Positions 17,949 to 26,868 are shown, counted from the stretch's first letter. The stretch: DNA of 64,000 nucleotides from Paenibacillus oryzisoli (GCF_001653565.1 NZ_LYPB01000073.1:232896-296895); one strand, 5' to 3'. Numbers and translations: made by a program. The notes: generated from the sequence alone by a model not told the origin.

Positions 17949-18722
17949 ATGAAGCATGGCTTTACAGTCGCCATCGTAGAAGATAATTACTGGGTAGGTC
18001 AATTATTAGAAAACTATTGTCAGCAGTGTGGATTACAGGTCATTTCGATTGTATCGGACGGGGAACAATTTCTACGGGATTACGATCAGCTGCAACCTGA
18101 TATTCTTCTCATGGATATTGGCCTTGAGGGTAAATTAGACGGCATCTCCGTTGTTCAAGCATTACGCCTCTCCGGATACCAAATGAAGGTCATTATGGTT
18201 AGTGGAACTACGAATACCGAGCATATCTTGACTGCCTTTCATGAACTTGATTCTGTCTACTTTCTTTCCAAACCTGTCATGCTGCCCAAATTCCAAGCGG
18301 CCATTCGTAAAACGATTGCAGAAATTCAATTAGAGCGAAGTCGTACTTCGGAAGAACCTCAGCCTGGTTCAGCGAAGTGGATTACCGTTAAAAATCAGAA
18401 ATCACAGCTCCCTATTTCCGAAGATGCCATTCTCTTTGTGGAAAAGGAAGACAAGCGGCTCTCCAGAATTCACTTGGTGAACGGTGCCCAAATGGAATCC
18501 AGTTCGAATTTATCGGACATTCTAGCGCAAAGCACACCCCATATGTTTAGTCCCTTCAAGGGTTATCTTGTGAATCTGCGGCATGTCGTTTCATTCGTCA
18601 AAGAGAGCGGGTTCCCCACTTCTCGGAGGTTTGTCATTCACTTGCGACATACCTCCGTCAAGATTCCCCTTAGCCGTGATTTGCAAAAGGAATTCGCAAA
18701 GTTGCTGCAGGAAGTCAAATAA
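17949..18722 (+). CDS. LytTR-type response regulator
   Basis: This 257-residue protein has a receiver domain (residues 1-125) with acidic pocket Glu11-Asp12, phospho-acceptor Asp56 in LLMDIGLE, and the switch Lys in FLSKPVM. A C-terminal LytTR DNA-binding domain (about 145-255) includes ILFVEKEDKRLSRIHLVNG and the FSPFKGYLVNLRHVVSF signature. No histidine kinase gene is adjacent; the divergent neighbour is a membrane protein without a kinase domain. ATG 17949 follows a GGAGTGAG site. A terminator follows at 18760. Confidence 0.92.
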   Translation: MKHGFTVAIVEDNYWVGQLLENYCQQCGLQVISIVSDGEQFLRDYDQLQPDILLMDIGLEGKLDGISVVQALRLSGYQMKVIMVSGTTNTEHILTAFHELDSVYFLSKPVMLPKFQAAIRKTIAEIQLERSRTSEEPQPGSAKWITVKNQKSQLPISEDAILFVEKEDKRLSRIHLVNGAQMESSSNLSDILAQSTPHMFSPFKGYLVNLRHVVSFVKESGFPTSRRFVIHLRHTSVKIPLSRDLQKEFAKLLQEVK

Positions 18723-18759
18723 AGCCCATTGCATGTACAACGCGGCTCATTTCATAACA

Positions 18760-18833
18760 GGAAAACCTCCAGCTACCCTCTGTCTTTGCTGCAATTAGCA
18801 AAAACCAGAAAAGTAACGGGAGGTTTTCTTTCC
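18760..18833. terminator. Terminator after the response regulator
   Basis: The stem GGAAAACCTCC / GGGAGGTTTTC encloses a large loop with further pairing, ending in TTTCTTTCC. Confidence 0.65.
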
Positions 18834-18843
18834 GTAACTACCT

Positions 18844-19266
18844 CTAAGAATTCTTAGAGGTCTTTTTATTTTTCAGCTTGTCGCGGCGAGCGCTAAGCAT
18901 CTTTAGTCGCTTCATGAGTTGTTCTTCCCATTCCTGGTCCTCAATCGTTTTGGCGAATCCTAGCAGATCTAACGCCATATCAATTTGGCAGCGAACGATA
19001 TCAAGCGGTTCCTCACCTTCGTGATTCACACAATTATCGTGCAACAGATGATCTTTGCCATCGACGTATTCAATGAAATCGACTTCAGCAGCGCCATCTC
19101 CATGGGCGTATTCGGCGAGGATTTCATATTCATTCTCCACCAAGTAGTGAACCTCAATATGGTGACATACCGGGCAGAAGAGGATGGGCACATTGTGAAT
19201 TTGTGTACGTATGTGCTTTAAAGTACCTTTTGTTCCAATCATACTGGCTCCACAGCAAAAACTCAT
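18844..19266 (-). CDS. Small protein with N-terminal zinc-ribbon-like cysteines
   Basis: I do not know this 140-residue protein's function. Cysteines near the N-terminus (SFCCGASM) and at LFCPVCHHIEVH suggest a treble-clef or zinc ribbon. An acidic middle (HGDGAAEVDFIEYVDGKD) and a highly charged helical C-terminus (LMKRLKMLSARRDKLKNKK) follow. The frame extends to 19329, but AAGGAGG nine bases before ATG 19266 sets the start. It is a single gene. Confidence 0.8.
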   Translation of the reverse strand: MSFCCGASMIGTKGTLKHIRTQIHNVPILFCPVCHHIEVHYLVENEYEILAEYAHGDGAAEVDFIEYVDGKDHLLHDNCVNHEGEEPLDIVRCQIDMALDLLGFAKTIEDQEWEEQLMKRLKMLSARRDKLKNKKTSKNS

Positions 19267-19493
19267 GGGAATTCCCTCCTTAAAGTTTTGCCTTAGCAAA
19301 ACTCTCCTCGTAAGCATACGCTTCGTCAAACCCGGATTTCTTTAATATATTCGTTACAAATGTGTGAAATTCCTTTTTCATAAGAGAACTCCGGGATGTC
19401 AAATCATTCTAAATGTGTTTGAATAAGCATAATTATAGTATTGACTGATCCAATACGTGTTTTCCGAATTCTTAAGATGAAGGGGAGAGCGGC

Positions 19494-19712
19494 GTGAACA
19501 TGATTCCGAGTGTTTCCAGGCAGATAGCTTTTGTGCAGTACGACGATCAATCCTCCAGCATGACAGTCCAGTATCATACCGGATTCAGAGCTTCCTACAC
19601 CAATGTAAAACAAGATGAGTATCTCTTGCTATTCACGTCGGCGAATCGATATGATTCTCTCATGAGACTTACGGAGAGTAGGTACATGGAAGAAAACATT
19701 TCTACCAAGTAA
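19494..19712 (+). CDS. Small protein, possibly KTSC-like
   Basis: This 72-residue product contains IAFVQYDDQSSSMTVQY, then FRASYTNVKQDEYLLLF and a late SRYMEENIS. That order (beta hairpin, aromatic-rich strand, then a short helix with a conserved aromatic) recalls the KTSC domain, but the match is loose. GTG 19494 has AGGGGAG six bases upstream; an ATG two codons later is less well placed. A terminator follows at 19774. Confidence 0.65.
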   Translation: MNMIPSVSRQIAFVQYDDQSSSMTVQYHTGFRASYTNVKQDEYLLLFTSANRYDSLMRLTESRYMEENISTK

Positions 19713-19773
19713 TTCACAGAATCACCTTTCCCCTCGGTCAAACAGGATGAGCAACCGCAAGAGGTACACAAGC

Positions 19774-19811
19774 AATCTCCGCCCTTTCGTAAGGGGTGGA
19801 GATTTTTGGTT
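19774..19811 (+). terminator. Terminator after the 19494 gene
   Basis: The stem AATCTCC.CCC / GGG..GGAGATT is followed by TTTGGTTT. Confidence 0.75.
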
Positions 19812-19902
19812 TATATGGCGCATATGCTACAATAAAACATAGGATTAGTGCAATTACTTCTTCTTATAACATAAGCAAGCAGAAAAGGTGAGTCTGATCG
19901 CT

Positions 19903-20454
19903 ATGCAAGCACGCCACTTTGCCCTTGATCGTGATTCGCTTTACTTACTGGCGCAATCTCCTACCGTGCAGTTTATTTATTGGCAGCTTTCCTCCAGTAA
20001 GCAAATGCTCCTTAAGGAGCATTACGAGAAGGACTGGCGCTCATTATCTCCAACACTACGGTTTCACGAAGTCGTCGATTCACCTCCTAGCACGTCTTAC
20101 AGCAGGCTGCAGTCCTCCGCGAACGGGGTCTCAGAGCTTCTGCTCCCCCCTGGAGATTCCTGCTTTCTCAGCGGGCTAGCCTCCGGCCAATCGTATTTGG
20201 CAACACTAGGTATCCGGAATGAGCAAGGGTCTTTCCTTCCACTTCTACATTCCAATATCATTCAAATCCCAGCGATAAGCCTGTCTAGCGATCATCACCC
20301 AGCCGAACCTGAGCATCCGTTCATTTACCAGCTAACATCTGTTCTTTTACCGCAAGTAACGCCTGATGAACATGCGTATTTCTCGGCCTATTCGGTGTAT
20401 GTCCCGAAGAACACTTACCTTGTTGATATGGAATCTGGAGGCGATACTGATTGA
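19903..20454 (+). CDS. DUF4912 domain protein
   Basis: The N-terminal half carries the DUF4912 pattern (LYLLAQSPTVQFIYWQLS), which resembles a carbohydrate-associated Ig or CBM-like module; the function is not established. A GTG at 19888 is in frame, but AAAGGTGA is spaced for ATG 19903. The stop overlaps the TTG start of the GH57-GT4 gene (ATTGA), so the two are translationally coupled, which ties it to alpha-glucan metabolism. The C-terminal part (LTSVLLPQVTPDEHAYFSAY) is not recognised. Confidence 0.85.
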   Translation: MQARHFALDRDSLYLLAQSPTVQFIYWQLSSSKQMLLKEHYEKDWRSLSPTLRFHEVVDSPPSTSYSRLQSSANGVSELLLPPGDSCFLSGLASGQSYLATLGIRNEQGSFLPLLHSNIIQIPAISLSSDHHPAEPEHPFIYQLTSVLLPQVTPDEHAYFSAYSVYVPKNTYLVDMESGGDTD

Positions 20455-23400
20455 GCACTAACGTACAAGGCTTTGTTGCCCTGCTCTTGCATGCCCATAT
20501 CCCCTATGTTCGCCACAACGAATCCGAAATCACGTTAGAAGAACGATGGTTTTTAGAAGCGGTTGTTGATACGTATCTGCCTCTCATCGACATGATGGAA
20601 AAGCTCATGGAAGATAGGGTACCCTTCCGTTTTACATTGTCTTTGTCTCCACCCCTGCTTGCTATGCTGGAGGATTCTCGCATGCATCTACGCCTTCGCA
20701 AGCACCTCTCCTCGCTTTGCGAGTTGGGGCAGCGTGAAGTCATTCGCCTATGGGGCGATGAAGCGTTCGGCCCCTTGGCTAAGCTGTACGCGGATCGGTA
20801 CCACCGGCTCAGCCTCTTATACGATCGCCTCCACGGCGATCTCATAGCCAAGTTCCGCAGCCTTAGCTCCACAGGCTGCTTAGAATTAATTACTTGCGCC
20901 GCGACACATGCGTTCCTCCCTTTGGTTAAGAACGATAGCACGCTGCGTGCGCAGCTCGAGGCGGCGGTGCAGGAATTCCGCCGGCACTTCGGGGTAGCTC
21001 CCGCGGGCATCTGGCTGCCAGAGTGCGGTTATACGCCTGCGCTTGAGCCACACTTGCAAGCGTTGGGTCTGCGCTACTTCATCGTAGACACGCATGCCCA
21101 CACCTTAGCCCGTCGCGATGGTAGTTCTGACGATACCGACATTACCGGCGACATGGTCAACGACAGAGACAACAACAAGGTCAACGACAAGGTCAACGAC
21201 AAGGTCAACGACAAGGACACCAGCATCGCAGGTCTGCCGCTGCGCACGCCAGGCGGCGCCTGTGCTTTCGCCAGGGATCCCGAAGCCGGCGCCCATGTCT
21301 GGAGCGCCGAGGCGGGATACCCCGGCGACTCCGACTATCGCGAATATTATCGCGATATCGGGCATGACCTCGGCCGCGAAGGCGGCGCCGAGTGGGCGTA
21401 CTTGAAGCCCTACGTGCTGCCTGACGGCGCACGCATCAATACGGGCTTCAAGTACTACAGCGTCACCGGCCCTGGTGACGCCAAAGTGCCCTACGACCCG
21501 GCGCGGGCCGCTCAGAAAGCTCAGCTCCACGCTGAGCATTTCATCGCTAGCCGGGTGGCGCAGGTGCGCCGCCTCGCAGAGCGGCGCCTCGCATCAGGCG
21601 CAGGCGCTGCATCTGCGCCGCAAGAGCCCTACGTCATCGTATGCCCGTACGATGCCGAACTGCTTGGGCACTGGTGGTATGAAGGCCACCAGTGGCTCGA
21701 AGCCGTGCTGCGCGGCCTTGCCGCGCGCAGCGATGACAGCGTAGTCGTGCAGACGACTACGCTTGGCGGCTACGCCGCCGCCCATGCGCCGACCACGGTA
21801 GCTGAGCTACCGGTGTCGAGTTGGGGCCGCGGCGGCTATGCCGAGGTCTGGCTGCAGCCGCGCAGCCAGTGGGTTACGCCGCGGCTGCACGCGGCGGAGG
21901 ACCGTATGGTGCTGGCTGCGCAGCAGCACCAGGATCCCGCAGCGCTTAGCAGCTTGCAGTTGCGGGCGCTGAATCAAGCGGCGCGGGAGCTGATGCTCGC
22001 GCAGAGCAGCGATTGGACGTTTATTCTGGACGCGGATACGGTCACGTCCTACGCGACGAAGCGCATCGAAACGCATTTATCCCATTTTCATAACCTGATG
22101 AATACATTAGACAAGAGCGGATCTGACAAAGAGTTAGCTGCACTGGTTCATGCACTCGAGCGGAAGAGCCCTTTCTTACCGGAGCTTCATTATCGACTTT
22201 TTCAACCATCTGCCTCTACATATGCCTTGCTACGCTCATCAACCTTTGTAGATACCGCCTTACCTATAAACGAAGTTGCTGCTTCGAACCAAGGGGCTAA
22301 TCAACAGATCCAGCCCTCTAAACTGCGTATTCTCATGCTCGCTTGGGAATACCCACCGCATGTAATTGGCGGTCTGGCTAGAGCCGTTTGCGATCTTTCC
22401 AAAGGACTTGCTGCTGACGGACATTCCGTTCATGTCATCACCTGTCAGTCCCCAGGTTGTCTTCCCTATGAAGTTTCCGAGGGAGTTCATATTCATCGCG
22501 CAGAAGTACTCCCAACAACAGATTCCCTACACTTCCTAGATCGCGTCTTTCAAATGAATTTGGCGTTCGCAGATCTCATGTTGAGCCTCATACGTCAGGG
22601 CATTGCGTTCGATCTCGTGCATGCGCATGATTGGCTTGTGTACTACACCGCACACGTTGCCAAGCAACAAGCGCATCTCCCGCTTCTAGCCACGATTCAC
22701 GCGACGGAAACAGGACGCAATCTTGGAAAGCTCGAGTCACCGCTGCAGAAGCGGATTCATACCCTAGAAGGTAAATTAACAGAAGCAGCCGACCATCTCA
22801 TCGTTTGCAGTCATGCCATGGGCCAAGAAATCAAGGCGCTCTTTCATATTCCTATTCACCAAATAACGGTAATTCCAAACAGTGTTTCTCCCTTGCTCAA
22901 GCCTGATTCAACCCTATTCACCTTGAATTCATTGCTTGCTGACGCTGTTTCCCATGGCGGAAAGCCGCAGCGCGTTCTTGCTTTTCTAGGCCGTCTTGTG
23001 TATGAAAAAGGCGTGCACATTCTTCTTGCCGCGATGCCGCAAGTACTCGCGCAATACCCGGATGCCAAACTCGTCATCGCTGGAGTCGGCCCTGAACAGG
23101 ATCGGTTAGAAGAACTCGCGCTTAGCCTTGGAGATCAGGTAAGCTTCGCTGGCTTTCTAGGTGAAGCTGACAAAAACTTGCTTTTACAATCGGCAGAGAT
23201 TTGTATTTTCCCAAGCCTCTACGAACCTTTCGGATTAGTCGCATTGGAAGCAATGGCCAACGGGACGCCGCTTATTGTTTCAGATACAGGAGGCCTTGCC
23301 GAGATTGTCAGCCATGGGGTGAACGGATGTACATGTCCTCCAGGCGATGCAGACGCGTTAGCCGCACAAATTATTCAGCTATTGGAACAACCGGAGTATG

Positions 23401-23555
23401 CTTCTCAACTTGCTGCTAACGCCTTACGTACCGTTCACAGCGAATATAACTGGAAGAAAATCGGTTCTATGACAACCCAAGTTTACGATGCGGTAACTTC
23501 CAATCTGAAATCGTCTACCCGTCACTCTCCGATTCAAAAGGAAATTATCAAATAA
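20451..23555 (+). CDS. GH57 branching-enzyme-like / GT4 glycogen-synthase-like fusion
   Basis: This 1034-residue protein joins two enzyme classes. Residues ~1-590 form a GH57 domain of the DUF1957 (1,4-alpha-glucan branching) type: LLLHAHIPYVRH at the start, GIWLPECGYTP with the likely nucleophile Glu, and CPYDAELLGHWWYEG with the likely acid Asp. Residues ~625-1020 form a GT-B glycosyltransferase: MLAWEYPPHVIGGLARAV, VHAHDWL, FLGRLVYEKGVHILL and PSLYEPFGLVALEAMA with the donor-binding Glu pair. It may elongate and branch an alpha-glucan. An Asp-Lys-Val-Asn repeat interrupts the GH57 domain near residue 240. The start is TTG 20451. Confidence 0.93.
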   Translation: MSTNVQGFVALLLHAHIPYVRHNESEITLEERWFLEAVVDTYLPLIDMMEKLMEDRVPFRFTLSLSPPLLAMLEDSRMHLRLRKHLSSLCELGQREVIRLWGDEAFGPLAKLYADRYHRLSLLYDRLHGDLIAKFRSLSSTGCLELITCAATHAFLPLVKNDSTLRAQLEAAVQEFRRHFGVAPAGIWLPECGYTPALEPHLQALGLRYFIVDTHAHTLARRDGSSDDTDITGDMVNDRDNNKVNDKVNDKVNDKDTSIAGLPLRTPGGACAFARDPEAGAHVWSAEAGYPGDSDYREYYRDIGHDLGREGGAEWAYLKPYVLPDGARINTGFKYYSVTGPGDAKVPYDPARAAQKAQLHAEHFIASRVAQVRRLAERRLASGAGAASAPQEPYVIVCPYDAELLGHWWYEGHQWLEAVLRGLAARSDDSVVVQTTTLGGYAAAHAPTTVAELPVSSWGRGGYAEVWLQPRSQWVTPRLHAAEDRMVLAAQQHQDPAALSSLQLRALNQAARELMLAQSSDWTFILDADTVTSYATKRIETHLSHFHNLMNTLDKSGSDKELAALVHALERKSPFLPELHYRLFQPSASTYALLRSSTFVDTALPINEVAASNQGANQQIQPSKLRILMLAWEYPPHVIGGLARAVCDLSKGLAADGHSVHVITCQSPGCLPYEVSEGVHIHRAEVLPTTDSLHFLDRVFQMNLAFADLMLSLIRQGIAFDLVHAHDWLVYYTAHVAKQQAHLPLLATIHATETGRNLGKLESPLQKRIHTLEGKLTEAADHLIVCSHAMGQEIKALFHIPIHQITVIPNSVSPLLKPDSTLFTLNSLLADAVSHGGKPQRVLAFLGRLVYEKGVHILLAAMPQVLAQYPDAKLVIAGVGPEQDRLEELALSLGDQVSFAGFLGEADKNLLLQSAEICIFPSLYEPFGLVALEAMANGTPLIVSDTGGLAEIVSHGVNGCTCPPGDADALAAQIIQLLEQPEYASQLAANALRTVHSEYNWKKIGSMTTQVYDAVTSNLKSSTRHSPIQKEIIK
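21167..21219 (+). repeat. In-frame 12-bp tandem repeat inside the GH57 domain
   Basis: About four near-identical 12-bp units (AAGGTCAACGAC) encode a repeated Lys-Val-Asn-Asp stretch. The length is a multiple of three, so copy changes would keep the frame. Confidence 0.9.
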
Positions 23556-23734
23556 TTTGGTAATTCACACCAAATGAAAGCGTGACCAGTAAGAATTTTC
23601 AGAATTTTTTCAAAGAAACATTGATTCCTATGTCAGAATTAGGTAACCTAGTTGCAAGACTTGTGCTCCATCGTTCAGTCCTCGTGGTGGGATCTGAATG
23701 CGCGATCAAACAAAAGAGTGGGGAAGTGATTGTA

Positions 23735-25699
23735 TTGCCAAGACATCTGGTCATCGGAAATGGAAAATTCCTTATTAACCTCGATCAGCATTCCTACATG
23801 CGAGATCTGTACTATCCTTTCGTAGGCCAGCTTAACCATATTGGCGGTTATCAGTGCCGTGTTGGTGTATGGGTAGATGGCGACTTCGCTTGGCTGAATG
23901 CCCCTGAGTGGCAATTCAAGCTTGCGTATGTGGAGGATTCTCTCGTCACAGAAGTGACAGCTACGCATCCCGGCCTCGGTGTTACTCTGCTTATGAATGA
24001 CGGTGTTCACCAGCGTGAGGATATTTATCTGAAACGAATTCATATCACCAATCACACGAATACGGTTCGTGAAGTGCGTATGTTCTTCAACCAAGACTTG
24101 CTCATTAATGAGACTGAGGTTGGTGATACAGCCGCTTACTACCCTTCTACGAATACCGTTTTTCATTATAAGAAAGATCGTTACTTTATGTTTAACGGAA
24201 GTACTGGCACGGAGGGGATTTTTCAATATTCTACCGGTGTCAAAAGGTTCTATAACGCCGAAGGCACATGGCGCGATGCGGAAGATGGTCATCTGATGGG
24301 CAATGCCATTGCCCAAGGATCCGTCGATAGTACGATCTCTTTCCGACTATTCGTCCCTCCGAACGGCAACCAAACGCTCTACTATTGGATGGGCGCAGGC
24401 AAGAATTTGGAAGAAGTGAAGAAACTCGATTCCTACGTCAAAGACAGCCACCCAGGCAAGCTGCTTGACCGTGTAACGGTATATTGGCAGCGTTGGGCGA
24501 ACAAAATCGATCGTGACTACTTCGACCTCACACCTGAAGTGCAGCGTCTATTCAAGCAAAGCTTGCTCCTTGTCCGCACGCAAACCGATGTGAACGGGGC
24601 AATTATTGCGGCGAATGACTCTGACATTATGCAGAGCAACCGAGATCATTACAGCTACATGTGGCCGCGTGATGGCGCGTTAATCGCTTATTCCATGTCT
24701 ATGGCGGGCTACCAAGGCATGATTATTCCCTTCTTTAACTTCTGTGCGAATGTGCTCTCACCAGAGGGTTACTTGCATCACAAGTACAATCCGGATGGTA
24801 CCGTAGGCTCCAGTTGGCATCCCTACATCCATTCGGGACGCGTACAGCTTCCGATTCAGGAAGATGAAACGGCTCTTGTCTTGTTTGCTCTCTGGCAAGA
24901 TTTCCAGAAAAATGGAAGCCTTGAATTTGCTCAGTCTCTCTATCGCAATCTCATTCGCAGAGCGGCAAGATTCATGTCCACTTACATTGATCAAGAACTG
25001 AATCTACCGAAGCCGAGCTACGATCTATGGGAAGAACGCTATGGGATCTATACCTTCACGGCATCTGCTGTGTATGGGGGATTAATTGCTGCTTCGAACT
25101 TCAGCAACTTGTTTGGCGACGAGGAGCGCAGCAATCGTTACAAGCATACCGCGGAGAAAATCAAATCCGGTATCCTCAAACATTTGTGGGACGAAGGTGA
25201 ACAACGATTCGTTCGCGGTTTGTATATGGAAGATGGCCAATGGGTGAAAGACATGACGTTGGAAAGCTCCGTATACGGTATTTTTGAATTTGGCGTACTG
25301 CCTGCTGACGATCCACGTGTGGTCAGCACGATGCTAGCAAACAAAGAAGGTCTTATGATCAAAACCGAAGTCGGTGGTTCCGCCCGTTATCATCATGATT
25401 ATTACTTCCAACGCTCCACCGATATTGAGAAAGTACCGGGCAATCCTTGGATTATCTGTACCCTCTGGATCGCAGAATGGGAAATTGAATACGCCAAAAC
25501 AGTTGAAGAGCTGGAGGCTCCGCGCCGAACTCTCGAGTGGGTCGTCAAGCATGCCATGGAAAGTGGCGTCTTATCCGAGCAGTTGGATCCATTCTCCGGC
25601 GAGCCGGTGTCTGTTGCTCCTCTTACTTGGTCCCATGCGACTTATGTACTAACTGTTGTCAAATACCTCAACAAATACAAACAGCTTCTAGGGAAGTAA
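23735..25699 (+). CDS. Glycoside hydrolase family 15 (glucoamylase-like)
   Basis: This is an alpha-glucan exo-hydrolase or glucodextranase-like enzyme of the GH15 fold. The family start PRHLVIGNGKFLINLD is preceded here by a TTG at 23735 (654 residues) behind GGGGAAGTG. The frame continues upstream to a GTG at 23582, but those 51 residues do not look like the family. The (alpha/alpha)6 barrel motifs are visible: SYMWPRDGALIAYSM, PSYDLWEERYGIYTFT with the likely catalytic Glu pair, and the late WSHATYVLTVVKY with a second acid region. No signal peptide is evident, so it is probably cytoplasmic. It is third in the alpha-glucan cluster. Confidence 0.88.
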   Translation: MPRHLVIGNGKFLINLDQHSYMRDLYYPFVGQLNHIGGYQCRVGVWVDGDFAWLNAPEWQFKLAYVEDSLVTEVTATHPGLGVTLLMNDGVHQREDIYLKRIHITNHTNTVREVRMFFNQDLLINETEVGDTAAYYPSTNTVFHYKKDRYFMFNGSTGTEGIFQYSTGVKRFYNAEGTWRDAEDGHLMGNAIAQGSVDSTISFRLFVPPNGNQTLYYWMGAGKNLEEVKKLDSYVKDSHPGKLLDRVTVYWQRWANKIDRDYFDLTPEVQRLFKQSLLLVRTQTDVNGAIIAANDSDIMQSNRDHYSYMWPRDGALIAYSMSMAGYQGMIIPFFNFCANVLSPEGYLHHKYNPDGTVGSSWHPYIHSGRVQLPIQEDETALVLFALWQDFQKNGSLEFAQSLYRNLIRRAARFMSTYIDQELNLPKPSYDLWEERYGIYTFTASAVYGGLIAASNFSNLFGDEERSNRYKHTAEKIKSGILKHLWDEGEQRFVRGLYMEDGQWVKDMTLESSVYGIFEFGVLPADDPRVVSTMLANKEGLMIKTEVGGSARYHHDYYFQRSTDIEKVPGNPWIICTLWIAEWEIEYAKTVEELEAPRRTLEWVVKHAMESGVLSEQLDPFSGEPVSVAPLTWSHATYVLTVVKYLNKYKQLLGK

Positions 25700-25710
25700 A
25701 CGATCGTACA

Positions 25711-25743
25711 CGGAGGACAGGAGTAAATCTTGTCCTCCTTTCA
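25711..25743 (+). terminator. Terminator of the alpha-glucan cluster
   Basis: A perfect 8-bp stem (GGAGGACA / TGTCCTCC) with an 11-base loop is followed by TTTCAT. Confidence 0.7.
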
Positions 25744-25768
25744 TATTCGACCATAGGGGGATCTGGTT

Positions 25769-26083
25769 TTGGGGAATTTGAATTTCTATATCTTATGTAT
25801 CATCATTCTGTATTTGCTTTATCTTATGGTCTCTCGTACCCGGAAGAGAATGAAAACGAAGAAATCAGACATTCCGCAGCTTGGAAAGTCTAGTAGAAAA
25901 GGAGCTATTGCAAGCGCTTCACATAATCGGCATAACACAGATAGTTATGATTATAGTCCGAGTACTTCCGGGAGCAGAAGCAGCCACCATGGTCATCACC
26001 ACGGTGACAACGGAGATGACGATTGCGGCGACTCTAGCGATTCCGGAGATTCCGGAGGGGATTCTGGCGGAGACTCGGACTAG
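25769..26083 (+). CDS. Small membrane-anchored protein with His/Ser/Asp/Gly tail
   Basis: I do not recognise this 104-residue protein by family. One transmembrane helix (residues 5-20) is followed by a basic juxtamembrane stretch (RTRKRMKTKK). The C-terminal ~50 residues are low complexity: a His-rich HHGHHHGD segment, then Ser/Gly/Asp repeats. The His and Asp content suggests metal or surface interaction, which is speculative. The start is TTG 25769 behind AGGGGGATC. The 3' end lies five bases from the convergent GcvH-like gene. Confidence 0.7.
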   Translation: MGNLNFYILCIIILYLLYLMVSRTRKRMKTKKSDIPQLGKSSRKGAIASASHNRHNTDSYDYSPSTSGSRSSHHGHHHGDNGDDDCGDSSDSGDSGGDSGGDSD

Positions 26084-26088
26084 TCCTT

Positions 26089-26424
26089 TTATTTTTCTAC
26101 TCGAATGAGCCAGCCCTTCCCAGTTGGGGACATGTATAAGAGCTCAGTCGAGCGCTCTAGCAGTAGATTCACCGATGATACCTTGCCGGACATAGGGGCG
26201 AATACATCAATTTCCCTTTCAGCCGTCTCGACAAGTCCCATATACTCGCCTTCTGTTAATATCACACCAACTTCGGGGAGTTCGATGAACAGGATCATCC
26301 CCCATCGTTCTAGCGCCGCTTCTGTCAATCCAATGACAGCGTGCGTACCTTCATCGCGAATCCAGTACATAGCGTCACTTTCTAGTTCTACTGATTCTTC
26401 TATTGTTTCTTCATGATCTTTCAA
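26089..26424 (-). CDS. GcvH-like protein lacking the lipoyl lysine
   Basis: This 111-residue protein aligns along its length with glycine cleavage H: GLTEAALERWGMILFIELPEVG matches the H-protein ITDFAQDQLGDIVFVELPKVG region (shown in part), and SGKVSSVN and the final GKGWLIRVE are also shared. The residue aligned with lipoyl Lys65 of the canonical gcvH at 2518 is Glu69 (LVETAEREIDVF versus SVESVKTVSDIF). It therefore cannot be lipoylated in the usual way and is unlikely to serve glycine cleavage. The start is TTG 26424 behind AAGGTGG. It stands alone. Confidence 0.85.
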   Translation of the reverse strand: MKDHEETIEESVELESDAMYWIRDEGTHAVIGLTEAALERWGMILFIELPEVGVILTEGEYMGLVETAEREIDVFAPMSGKVSSVNLLLERSTELLYMSPTGKGWLIRVEK

Positions 26425-26805
26425 TCCTTATCCACCTTTCTACTGTGCATCACCATAAGAATAACGTCTAGGCTATCCTTCTTGGACTGTTCTACTTGCT
26501 AAGCATTGGATTTCTATTGGCGTACCCATGCAGGGTATCTTTGGGGATTAACTGGATTTCCTACATCTATTTCCGAATAAAACTAGCCTTTCGAGAGTTT
26601 AACTGGATTTCCTACATCTAATTTTACTTAATAGCTTCAGTTTGACGAAATTAGGCTGAAATAACGGGAGGAAATCCAGTTAATATGCAAAATGCTGTGA
26701 TTTCGCTTGAATTAGCTGCATAAAATCCAGTTATTCGCTTACTGGTTACTGGGTATTGGTTCGGTTCATTTGCTTGCTAGGATGCCAACATAATCACCTT
26801 TAATG
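26425..26805. other. Gene-free stretch with dispersed hairpin repeats
   Basis: No coding frame is supported. It holds the site-2 cluster of the hairpin repeat family and otherwise nothing I recognise. Confidence 0.6.
26546..26735. repeat. Dispersed hairpin repeat family, site 2
   Basis: Two direct copies of TTAACTGGATTTCCTACATC (26549 and 26599) are followed by two inverted copies ending in GAAATCCAGTTAA and AAAATCCAGTTAT (26659-26735). They share arms and layout with the copies near 12.5 and 58.1 kb. Confidence 0.75.
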
Positions 26806-26857
26806 AAAGAAAGGCCCCTCCGCCCGCATTCGCATGCTAACCGAGGGGCCTTTCTAT
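26806..26857 (-). terminator. Terminator of the peroxiredoxin gene
   Basis: The stem AAAGGCCCCTC / GAGGGGCCTTT with TTTC on the minus strand lies just after the stop. Confidence 0.85.
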
Positions 26858-26868
26858 GTAAGTATACC

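Noticed and set aside
21105-21539. Antisense ORF in the GH57 gene
   Set aside because: Its Val-Asp repeats are the complement of the DKVN repeat; it is not a gene.
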